Assembly (NCBI RefSeq): GCF_030867095.1
Contig: NC_081826.1
Coordinates: 38,728,001 to 38,792,000, forward strand
Source of the DNA: Alligator mississippiensis
Lineage: Eukaryota; Chordata; Crocodylia; Alligatoridae
Length of the DNA: 64,000 nt
Direction of reading: 5' to 3'
Positions 27,701 to 39,700 of this stretch are shown one piece after another. The position numbers were made by a program, and so were the translations under genes. Positions within the stretch are counted from its first letter, which is position 1. Every line of letters begins with the position of its first letter. The notes under the pieces were generated by a model. The model did no database searches. It saw only the letters and a program-made list of their open reading frames with translations, and was not told where the DNA came from.

Positions 27701-30700
27701 TCTCTACTCATACGCATTTTTAAGTATGAATAAGAAAGCAAACGCAATTCTGACATTCTTGGACAGAGGCACTTACTGTAACAATGGAAATACAGGCTTG
27801 ACAGCATGCACACAAAATTTACATACTTTATAATAAAGAAATTAAGGAATGGCAGCTGACAACAGAAGTTATATATGGATTTGGCGGTACCAAGAAAAAT
27901 CAAGAAAAACTGTATTCCACATAAATGTTTTAAACTGAAAGCTATGCAGACAGACACTGTGTCTGTTTCTAGGTTTGTAAAGCTCCAGCATATCAAGGCC
28001 TGATTCCAGACGTGACTACCATAATATAAATACTAATGGAAGAAAGAAATTTTAGGGAAGGGTAGATATTATTTGACCTGATATTAGATACAAAAACAGG
28101 GACATGAACTGAGGCAAATTAATTAAAGTCCTTAAAATATATTTTAGCCTAAAAGAAAAATCACTCTAAAAACATGCTTGGGGCTCACCTATACCTTTTT
28201 GAGTAATACCTGTAGTAAGTTTGTTCAACGTTCTGTACAACTATCAATAACTCAGAATCTTCTTTCCAAAAGGTGACAAACACTACGCTGAGATACAAAT
28301 CTGAGACCCTGGATAAATATTGTTACTCAGTCACTGAAATATAGCTCCCTAGAACTCTCTCTCACTGTCACTGCTGGCAATCATGTAAACCTAGGTCATG
28401 TACCTTCCTCAAGCCCAGAACACACCAAAAGGATCCAGACCGTGCCAGGACAAGAAATGCAAAACCTGCCCACACATCTCCACCACCCCCACTATCACTA
28501 CACCCCACAACAGAGCCATCAGCATCCCAGGATCTTACAGCTGCACCTCCAGAAATGTGATATACCTCATCCAATGCACCAAATGCCCTGATGGAAGTTA
28601 TGTAGGAGAGACCAGACAACAACTGTGTACCAGAATGAATGCACACCGGAAATCCATCAAAGACAGAAACACCCAATTACCGGTGGGGGCACATTTCTCA
28701 CAGGAGGGCCACTCTCTCTCCAATCTCTCAGTCCTGATCCTCAAGGGAAACTTACACAACACTTCCCAGAGACGAGCCTATGAGCTCCATTTCACCAACC
28801 TGCTGGATACTAGAGATCATGGACTAAACATAGACATTGGATTTTTGATACATTACAGTCTGCCTGGCAACTGACTCCCCAGCCCAGCCCCTGGCTTCTT
28901 TACTTTTCATTCCATCCAGGAAGAGCACGCAGCAACTGCTGCAGCTTCCTTAGCCTGACAAAGGGTTTTTGAACCCGAAAGCTTGCTTAATAACTATTCT
29001 CCAACCATTTGGGTTGGTCTAATAAAATATATCAAATTCACCCAAGGAACCTTGTCTGCCTATGTCCTTAGACCAACACGGCTACAACCTAAAACCCTAG
29101 GTCATGTACCTGTATTTATGAATCTGGCCTAGAGTATAATGTCACTTAGCAACACAATTTCAATCTCTTATTACAAAACTTGATTGTTGTGACATTAAAT
29201 CAGGGTGGGCAAAATGTGACCCGCGGACCAGATGCAGCTTGCCAGGCCATTCTATCAGGCCCACGGGGCCCCGTAAAAATTTAGAAAATTAATATTTATC
29301 TGCCCCTGGCTGCCTGTTGTGTGGCCCTCGATGGCTTGCCAAAACTCAGTAAGTGGCCCTCCGCCCAAAATAATTGCCTGCCTCTGCATTAAATGGATGA
29401 CTAATGCAGTCCGAAAGACCACTATCTTATGAGGAGACCTTTCTGGCAGTAACGCTGATGTAAAATTATTCTACCCCACCTACATCAGTATTTTATTATC
29501 TAACATAAATAATATAGTTTAATATCTCATTAACATTTTTAAAACTGTTAAAGGCAAAATTCTCAGCTCTGATATTTTGCTCTTGATATATTCAGACACC
29601 TCAAATTTAAGACACTATGCAAGCTGTAGAACTAGAAAGAAAAGAACATCAGAGGCAAAATCTGCTCTGATGAGGTTGCCTTAAGTCAGAGCAGGCAATT
29701 ATTTCAGCTGGAGAGCCGCTTAATGAGTTTTGGTGACCTGTCAAGCACCACAAAGGTAACCCCACCCCATGACAGGTGCTCCACCCCCTAGTAACCATCT
29801 TGGGACTGGAAGTCCTGCCCCTAGCCCCCTGAACTTTGCCACTGAAAGTCCCTCCTCTTGCCCCTCTCCTCCCCCTCTCCCCTGGAAATACTCCTTTTGG
29901 AAGGGGAGGTTTGCCATCTTGGAACAAAAAAACCCCCAAATCATATACTAAAAGACAAACACCTACTATAACATATTTTAATTTTCCTACAAAACTATTT
30001 TTGTCATGATCTGTGTTTACGTACTGTATATAAATGATTGTACAATAACTCAAAAATAAAGACTTACTCTTGTATATTGTGTGCGGGGTATGGTGGGGTG
30101 TATAGTTGTGTGGGGGGGTGTGGCTGTGTGTGTGGGGGCAATATGATATGTTGGGGGATATATATGTGGGGGGGTTATGGAGGCAGGGTGTGGGTGTGTG
30201 GGGTGTAAGGGAGGATGGGGGTGTGTGGGGAATTCACAGTGCACAACCCCTGCTGGCAGCAGCAGCAGGAGGCAGGGGTGCTCAGGGTGCTCATGTCTGG
30301 TGTAGGTGCTGCCACCAGCAGCGCACATGGGGGCAAGAAGCACAGCCCAGCCAGCTCACCTCTATTGCACAGGGCTCCCTGCAGCTCCTGCACTCGCAGC
30401 TCCTGCACTTGCACACCACCAAGGGAAGCCCCACTTGATAGAGCCAGCTGCCTTCACTGCTCCTTGCTGCGCAGGTCCTGAGACTCCGCTGGAAGTGGAC
30501 GGGAGTCCTGGGACCTGCACAACAGGGAAATCAGCCAGCTCCATTGCACAGGGCTTCCCCCAGTGGCGCACAAGTGCACATGCACCACAGAAAGCCCCAC
30601 GCTTTAAAGGTGGGCCAGCCCTGCTGCACTCCTTGCCACGACCCACCACAAGTGGCAGCATCTGTGCCAGACACCAGCGCTCCAAGAGCTCCCACCCTCC

Positions 30701-33700
30701 ATCACACCCACATTCTGCCCACCTGAGCTCTGCGTTCCCCTAGGTGCGGGCTCCGCGCTGCTGCCAGCCCCCGCCCCATACTCCACACTCCCACTCAGCT
30801 GCAGCTCCCCACCCTGCCTTCGGCTGCTTCCCTGTCTGGTGCCTGGAGTGAACAGGATGCTGGGGAAGCCAAGCAAGTCCCCCTGGCAATGACAATGGCA
30901 GCAGCAGCCCCTCCTGGAAGCTGTGTGCTGGCTGGGCCAGGCCCTTCCACACACCAGGGTGGGAACAAGATGCAACAGGGTACGTTGGGGGTGGGGAGGG
31001 AAGGGTGTATATGTGGGCACCTCACTCCCACCCTCATGGGTGGAAAGGCTGGGTGGGGTACAATTAGTTGATGGGCACCTGCAGGCCAGATGAAATTGCG
31101 TGGTGAGCTGGATCTGGCCCACGTGCTGTATTTTGCCCACCTCTGCCTTAAGTTATAATATTTATAATACTTAAATTTCATAGGAAAGGGTAAAATATCC
31201 AAAACAAGAGCAACAAATTGCACTGATATGCATTACAACCAAATTCTGGAAATAATAATAACCTCAGGGAAGCAGAAGTGTGAAACATAACAAGTAGTTG
31301 AAGACCTAGTTTAAAGGGCTTTAAACTAAGTTCACTGGGGGATGGAGACAAAAGCCCAGAGGAAATTAAAAAGCCTGGGGGACCTGCATAAAAACTTAGT
31401 AAAGGAAATCAATAATAGAAACCTTAGCAAATTTCTCAGGGAGAGGACAGGACAGTCAGTTAGCTACCTGAAATATTAATATACTAACTTGAAAGGTATG
31501 GGAAACAAACTGGAAGAAGTGGAGGTCCTGGTACAAGCACAGAATTACGATGCAATTGGAATCACAGAGATGTGGTGGCACAGTTCATGTTCCTGGAGTA
31601 TGATCAGGGACAAGTATAACTTGTTCAGAAAGGATAGGCAGGGAAAAAAAGGAGGGCATGTTGCCCTATGTATAAAGGTGATGTACATGGGGTCTGAGGT
31701 ACAGTATGAACAGAAAGGTAGGCCTATTCAAAGCCTCTGGGAAAAGGTCAGAGGGAAGAGTGCCCAGGGGGATATCTTAGTGGGCATTGACTACAGGCTG
31801 CCAAACCAGAAGGAGAAGGTGAACGGGACCTTCTTTAAACAACTTATGGAAGCTTCCAAATCAAAGGACTTGGTTCTCATGGGGGACTTTAATTACTGGG
31901 ACATCTGCAGGGAGGTACAGTAGTAGTTTACATGCAGCCTAGCAAATTCTTGAGTATGTTAACTATTTGATACAGACAATAGAGAAGCCAGCTGGGGAGA
32001 AAGCTCTTCTTGAGTTACTCTAATGAATTGAGAGGAATTTGTTGAGACTGTGAAGGTGGAAGGTAACTCACATGACAGTGGGTGCGTCTATACATGAAAT
32101 TAATGCGACACAATAAACACCGGAGTTTAATGCTCCCAAGTGTCATGTTTACATATGCACCCGGGACCGCAGCACACTGAGCCAGGTTGGAGCAGCTCTG
32201 ACTGGTGGGGGGGCCCAGGGGTTCAGCCTCCCAGCCTGGGGCTGTGCCGACTTGGCTCAACATGCTGTGGAGGGGCTAGCTGGGACATGAGGATGCTCCA
32301 GTGCAGAACTAGCTGGCAGGCAGCCCCCACACTGAAGCACCCTCATGCCCCAGCCACCATCTACACATGCACTACTGCTCGCTAAAGAATGCTGCCGTAG
32401 GACAGTATTTGTGTTTACAAGTACTAATCTACAGCAGAGTTAGTTAGTTTCTTGTAGCCCAATAAGGCCACACGTGTAGATGCTGAAGCTTTGCTGTGGA
32501 GCTAATTAGGCAGCTGCATGTCTCACAGCAGTCTCACATAGATGTATCCAGTGAGCATGAAATGACAGAGTTAAAGATTGAAAGGGGCATAAAGAAGGAG
32601 AGCAGCTGAGTAAGGACACTGGACTTAAGCAAGGAGGCTTTAACAAACTCAGGGAACTGCTGGGCAGGATCCTCTGGGAGGCAAGTCTGAGGGGAAAAGA
32701 AATGCAGAAGAGCTGACCATACCTTTAAAAGACCCTTTTAATAGTGCTGAAACAAGCTAACCTCATGCAACAGAAGAATGGACTGTGCAACAGGAGGACA
32801 CCCTGGCTACACAGCGATCTTTTCAATGAGTTGAAACTCAAAAAGAAATCCTACAAAATCTGGAAATTTGGTCATAGTACTAGGGAGAAGTAAAAGTATG
32901 GCATGGGCATGCAGGGAGAAAATTAGGAAAGTCATGGCACAATTTGAGATGCAACTGGCAATAAAAGGCAATAAAAAGGAATTCTACAAGGATGTCAAAA
33001 GAAAGAAGATGATAAAAGAAACCACAGGCCCCTTAAGGAATGCGGAAGGCAATCTAGTTACAGACAATACACAGAAAGCTGAAGTATTTAATGTTTTTTT
33101 TTACTTCAGCAAACAGGCATCAACCAAATGAGGAGTGCAGGTGGCAGTAAAGACAGGGAAGGAGACAAACAACCTAAAATAGTAAAAGAACAGATTAGGG
33201 GTTACTTAGAGAACCTAGATGCTTTCAGGTCATCAGGGATGAATGGGATGTACTCTAGGATTCTAAAGGAACTGGCTGAGGTAGTTTCAGAGCTTTTGGC
33301 TATCCTCTTTGAGAACTCATGGAGGTTGGGTGAGGTTCCAGATGATTGCAAAAGGGCAAATATACTGCCCATTTTAAGAAAGGGAAGGAGAAAGATCTGA
33401 GGAATTACAGATTAGTCACCCTAACTTTTATACCTCGTAAGAGGTCCCCAAGGAATATACTGTGAAGAACTTATTGGAAAATAAGGCGATCAGGAAGAGC
33501 CAGCATAGATTTACAAAGAGCAAGTCATGCCTAACCAACGTGATTTCCTTTCATGATCAGACTGTGACAGGCTCTGTGGATTGGAAGACAGCAGTGAATG
33601 TTGATATACCTCGACTTTAGCACGGCTTTTGATGCCATCTCCAATGGCATTCTCATTAACCAGCTAAAGAAATACGGGCTAGATTAAAATACTGTAAAGT

Positions 33701-36700
33701 AGACACATAACTGGTTGAATCTTTGTATTCAGCTCAACTAATCATCAACGGTTCAGTGTCTAAGGGGAATGAGCTGGGTTCCCCAAAGGTCTGTCCTGGG
33801 CTCAGTATTGTTTAATAACCTCATTAATGACTTGGATTATGTGATGAAGTGCATGCTTAGCAAATCTGTGATGACAACAAGTCATGTGGAACTGCAGAGA
33901 CTTTGAGGGCAGGGCTAGGATCCAGAATCATCTGGATGGAGTGCAGGAATGGTCCACAATCAGTAAAATGAGATTCAACAAGGACAAGTGCACTTGGGAT
34001 AGAACAACAGCATGCAGAAATACAGACTGGGGAATGACTGGCTAGGCTGCAGTACTCCAGAGGAGGACCTGGGAGTTACAATGAACCATAAGATGAATCT
34101 GAGCCAACATTGTGCTCTTGTTGCATTAGCAGGAGTGTAACTTACAAATCAAGGAGTGGTTCTTCTATTGTATTCAGCATTGGCCTCACCTGGAGTACTG
34201 TATCCAGTTTTAGGCCTCATACTTCAAGAAAGATGTGAACAGTTTGGAAAGAGTCCAGCAAAGAGTCACAGAAATTATTAGGGACCTGGGAGGCAAGACT
34301 TATGGAGAAAGGCAGAAAGAAGGCTGAAAGAACTAGGGTTATTTAATCTGGAGAAGAGAAGATGAAGGGGGATTTGATAACAGTCTTCAAATACCTGAAG
34401 AGGAGAGAGAACGGAGGTGGTCTTTTTTCTGTGGCTGTAGAGGACAGGACTAGAAGCAATGGCTAAAGCTCCAGCCAGGGAAATTTAGGTTGGAGATTAG
34501 GAGTATCTTTCTGACTATGAGGGTGGTCGTGCACTGGAGCAGGCTACCTAGAGAAATTGTGCAATCTCCATCTCTGGAACTTTTCAAGAGCAGGTTAGAC
34601 AGACCTTTACATAGGAATGATTTAGTCAGGGACGATCCTGCCTTGCACAGGGACCTGGACTAGATGACCTCAGGAAGGCTCTTCCAGCCCTACTTTTCTA
34701 TGATCCTATGAGTATTCATAGATTCATAGATGTTAGGGTCGGAAGGGACCTCAATAGATCATCGAGTCCGACCCCCTGCATAGGCAGGAAAGAGTGCTGG
34801 GACTAGATGACCCCAGCTAGATACTCATCTAACCTCCTCTTGAAGACCCCCAGGGTAGGGGAGAGCACCACCTCCCTTGGGAGCCTGTTCCAGACCTTGG
34901 CCACTCGAACTGTGAAGAAGTTCTTCCTAATGTCCAATCTAAATCTGCTCTCTGCTAGCTTGTGGCCATTGTTTCTTGTAACCCCCGGGGGCGCCTTGGT
35001 GAATAAATACTCACCAATTCCCTTCTGTGCCCCCGTGATGAACTTATAGGCAGCCACAAGGTCGCCTCTCAACCTTCTCTTGCGGAGGCTGAAAAGGTCC
35101 AGTTTCTCTAGTCTCTCCTCGTAGGGCTTGGTCTGCAGGCCCTTAACCATATGAGTGGCCCTTCTCTGGACCCTCTCCAGGTTATCCGCATCTCTCTTGA
35201 ATTGCGGCGCCCAGAATTGCACGCAGTACTCCAACTGCGGTCTGACCAGCGCCCGATAGAGGGGAAGTATCACCTCCTTGGACCTATTTGTCATGGATCT
35301 GCTGATGCACGATAAAGTGCCATTGGCTTTTCTGATGGCTTCATCACACTGCCGACTCATGTTCATCTTAGAGTCCACTAGGACTCCAAGATCCCTTTCC
35401 ACTTCCATGCCACCCAGCAGGTCATTCCCTAGGCTGTAGGTGTGCTGGACATTTTTCCTCCCTAGGTGCAGCACTTTGCATTTCTCCTTGTTGAACTGCA
35501 TTCTGTTGTTTTCTGCCCACTTGTCTAACCTGTCCAGGTCTGCTTGCAGCTGTTCCCTGCCCTCCGGTGTGTCCACTTCTCCCCATAGCTTTGTGTCATC
35601 TGCAAACTTGGACAGAGTACATTTCACTCCCTCGTCCAAGTCGCTGATGAAGACATTAAAGAGTATCGGTTCAAGGACCGAGCCCTGCGGGACCTCACTG
35701 CCCACACCCTTCCAGGTCGAAACTGACCCATCCACCACGACTCTCTGGGTGTGACCCTCCAGCCAATTCTCCACCCACCGGACTGTGTAGTCATCCAAGT
35801 CACAGCCTCTTAACTTGTTCACCAGTATGGGGTGGGATACCGTATCGAAGGCCTTCCTGAAGTCTAAGTATATGACATCCACCCCTCCTCCTGTGTCCAG
35901 GCGTTTCATAACCTGGTCATAAAAAGAAACTAGATTGGTCAGGCACGATCTGCCTGCCACGAACCCGTGCTGGTTTCCCCTCAGCATAATTTGTCTTGCC
36001 GGGCTCTCGCAAATGTGAGCCTTGATAATTTTTTCAAAGACTTTGCCTAGGATGGAGGTGAGACTGACTGGCCTATAGTTGCCCGGGTCCTCCTTCCTCC
36101 CCTTCTTGAAAATGGGGACCACATTGGCCCTTTTCCAGTCCTCTGGGACTTGGCCCATGCGCCACGAGCGTTCAAATATTCCCCCCAGTGGCTGCACAAT
36201 GATGTCGGCCAGTGCCTTCAGCACCCTCGGATGGAGCTCATCCGGGCCTACCGACTTAAAGGCATCCAGTTCTTCCAAGTGACTCTGCACCATCTCAGGG
36301 TCTACGCATGGAAGTGTGGCGCCTTGCTGCTGCCTCTCTACAACCCCAGTGAGAGGCTTATTGTAAATGAGAAAATAAAGATGCAAATTCCATCACTACT
36401 AAATATCAGTTGATTAAGTTTAACATGGATATTTCTACCATTCTGAGGTATAGAAATAAAATTTAAGCGGATGCTGAAATGGGGCTCTCTTGTATTTAGC
36501 TAATTTTCCCACCATTCTTTAATGAGGTACTTGGCAGCACAATTTAATACAGTATAATAAAACATGGACTTCTGTAGGCTAGAAGACTCCTGATGTTAGC
36601 CTGGCATTTGCACGATCAGGAATCACACAAGATTCATTTTGCTGCTGCCAGCACACTGGGCAGAATACAAAAGAAAATCAAAAAAGAAGGAAAGTGCAGG

Positions 36701-39700
36701 ACAAGACTGAAAGGCACAATACACTGAAGGGAAAAAAATAAATGACAAAACAGTAGAAGGAAAAACAGTACATATTCACAGGTGCTGAAGGCATAGCATT
36801 TAAATGTTTGTTCTACCAAGAGGTCATTGCTACAGATGTTTTAAAATTATTTTTAATATACAGTTTCAGAAAAGTCCTCATTCAAGTTCATCTTCATGGT
36901 CTAATCAATCATAAAGTAGCTACAGTAATAGGAAATGATTGGGCCACAATAATTTAATTAACAACAAACAACTGGCATCTCCATATAGGATGCTTCTAAC
37001 TTTCAGGGACTACAGAAAAGATAAAGGAAAATAAACGAAATGCAGACTTTTATATTTCCATTCAGCCTCACATACAAAAAGGAAAGTCACAAATTGAGGT
37101 TACCTATTAACACTGTCATTTGCTGCCTGGATCCCACTGTCTATCTGTAGAACTGTTTTAAAATCAACATAAGCTTGCCGATACCGCTCCATGGACTCGT
37201 ATGCCATTGCTCTTCGCAGGAGAGGTTTAAGTGAAAATGGTTGAAGTTCCAGAGCTCTGGGGGAAAAAAAAGATTACAAAAGAAAAGAGATGACAAGCAG
37301 TGCAAGCTTGGAATTGAACCGGTGAGTAAACTAAAATGAAATCATCTAATGAGATTTAGTACTTCTACAATTTCATCTTAGAGTTAATTTAACATAAGAT
37401 TAAAAAAAACAAAGCTTAAATGGTTAGGTTTAAACACATAAAATAGGACTACAGTCAAGAACATGTTAGTATGTGTATTACCATATATTTTATTTACACG
37501 TGTATACTAAGTTTGAAAAACTACTTCCATTAGATTTAACAGATCTATTCCTTCAGAAAAGCAGAATACTGTTGTGAGGTAAAATCTAAAGGGAGATGAT
37601 TTTTCTGCTTCAATGGTACCTAGATCTGCGTGGTTCTCAAACATATGCTGTTTCTGTCTGTTCCTTAACAGTTTTCAGTTCCTCCTCCACTATAATAATG
37701 AATGCATATAGCAATACATGTAATACATCATTGCCTGTTCTTGGCTATAGGTTTTTTCCTTGCACAACAGCTTCAATTGCTTACTAGTCAATTATAGCAT
37801 TTCTCCAATGCCTCTGGCAATGATGCTAGCAGACAGCAAACTCATTCCCTACCACAGGGGAAACAAGATGCCTTCCAAACTCTGTGGATTATTCCAGCAA
37901 CACAATGAGTTCTGCAGAAGCCCACAAAAGCATTTCTTAATCATGAATTCCTAATAATGAGGTAAAAAGCTATGCACTGGAATAGTGCAATTCAGAGGAT
38001 TTTAAGCAGCTACATGTTAGGATTGATACCCCCATAAAAATCTCAAGAAATAATAGATTGTTTTAGCTAAACTACCAAGTTCTCTCCTATTGCTAAATAC
38101 AGTTTAGAAATTCAATTCTGCATCACTTAATTGAGTTACAGAGGCTCAGAAATGTCTTCTTTTTAACCTATAAAACATTAACCCAATTTCCAGGTTCATT
38201 ATACAAGGAAATTAGGTGCAATCTAAACACTAGTTGTAAATTCAATGGGAGTGACATTTCTTGGAGAAGACTGCAACCTGGGAAAGAAAGCTGTCCCACA
38301 TATATTTCTAGGGTATGACTGGAGAATGATAGCCATGTGACAAAAATCAAGTAAAAGCACTCGTCCGGGAAACAGAAGTTAGTATATGAAAGCCACACCT
38401 GCCCTCTTGCAGTCAAATAGAAAGTGATTGCAACCTTACTTTCTCAAGCAGGGCAGGAACTAAATAGGGGGTCCCTGGAATATTTCCAAGAAGTAAGTAA
38501 AAAATTAAAAGAGAAATGTGCAGAACACATTTTTGTATCAATATAAGTAGAGGTGCACTGTTGCATCAATAAGACACTTTGGGGGCTGATACCAACGCCA
38601 ATTTTTAAGGAGGCATGTCAGCCGATACTGATCCGATTTCCAATACAGCTGTGTGGAGCTGGTAAGTCTGTTGTGGTATACAGGGAGGGGGAAGGGAAGG
38701 GGTGTGGGGGTGACAGATCAATGTCCCCCTGCAGTGAGGGAGTAGGGCTGGGGCAGGCACTGCCCAGCCAGGGCGGAGCAGGGCGCTGGACACAGCCACA
38801 GCTCATCCGGGGGGTGCAGCGTGGCTCCTGCTGCTGCGCACACCCCAGGAGGAGATGGGGGGTGCCCCTGGATCTATGCCAGGGGAGCAGAGGGGGCATA
38901 GGGCTGCGCCAGGCGCTTCCCGGTACCTGGGGGGGGGTGAAGGGGGGTTGGGCCAGGGCTGCACTCAGGGCGGGTGGTGGCAGTGCTGGGAGGGGGGTTC
39001 CAGAGGGGCTGTGGCCACCCCAAATTATGGCATAGCCCCCCCTTCCCAGCGCTGCTGTTGCCCGCCCTGAGCGCAGCCCCCCACGTGATGGGAGCACAGC
39101 CCCGAGCACAGCCCTCGTGCACTGGAAAGAGCCCAGCACAGCCCCGGTCCCACCCCAGCCCAGCAGCCCACCCTGCCCCCACCCCCCACACAGATCCGGG
39201 AGCACATGCTCCCCCCACCATCCTGGGGTGTGTGCAGTGGCAGGAGCCACCCCCCCTTCTCTATCCCGTGCCCCCCCGGACAAGCTGCGGCTATCCTGTG
39301 CCCCGCCCCAGCTGAGCAGCACCGGCCCCAGCCCCAGCACCACTCCCGCCTTCTCTGCAGGGGGCATTGATCTACACCTCCCAGTCCACCAGAACAGACT
39401 TACTAGCTGCATGCAGCTCTTCAAGCTGCCAGGCTGCGCTCCTGACCTACATGCTGCGCTGCAGCTGCATGCATGCACAGGCATTTATCAGCCACATCAG
39501 ACCAATTTCCAATACAATCAAATTTCTTTATATCGGTGCTGATCCAATATTGGACCAATGTATCAGTGCACCTCTAAATATAAGTGCTCTTAGGTATGGC
39601 TGAAATCAATTTAAAAAAAACCCCCAAAGCATATTCTTAAATCTTGTCTATTTCTGCTAGGCCACTTATAGCCACTCCACTTGGCATATATGTTAACCTT

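Larger units (their letters stand above)
31300..34713 (+). mobile_element. Degenerate near-full-length CR1 LINE
   Basis: CR1 blocks appear in order: an endonuclease segment at 31489-31923 (YDAIGITEMWW, DLVLMGDFNYWDIC), a middle region, then 32868-33131 (QLAIKGNKKEFYKDVKRKK, NLVTDNTQKAEVFNVFF). Reverse-transcriptase remnants follow at 33128-33400 and, frameshifted, to about 34600. A CR1 3' end (GACCTGGACTAGATGACCTC, TCTATGATCCTATGA) closes it. Many stops and frameshifts make it inactive. A separate element interrupts it at 32081-32548. Confidence 0.85.
23570..37103 (-). other. SPAG1: SPAG1 13.5-kb intron between exons g and h
   Basis: The largest intron. AT-rich unassigned sequence runs 23570-27065. 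Then come a hAT-like left end (27068), a Penelope-like copy (28406-29095), two hAT elements (29201-29386, 29687-31145), a degenerate + CR1 (31300-34713) interrupted by a DNA element, and a younger - CR1 (34714-36360). Nothing is recognised at 36390-37100. Confidence 0.75.

Noticed and set aside
28398..28405. ATG start of the Penelope endonuclease ORF
   Set aside because: It lies in the 16-bp target-site duplication, so it is host sequence.
30306..31223. ORFs of 142-178 codons
   Set aside because: Inside the hAT element 29687-31145. They run across the duplicated GC-rich blocks without domain signals.
38618..39484. A 288-codon ORF on the - strand
   Set aside because: It lies wholly inside the palindromic hAT element. 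Its composition is Pro/Gly/Ala-rich from GC content, and the mirrored arms give similar ORFs on both strands.
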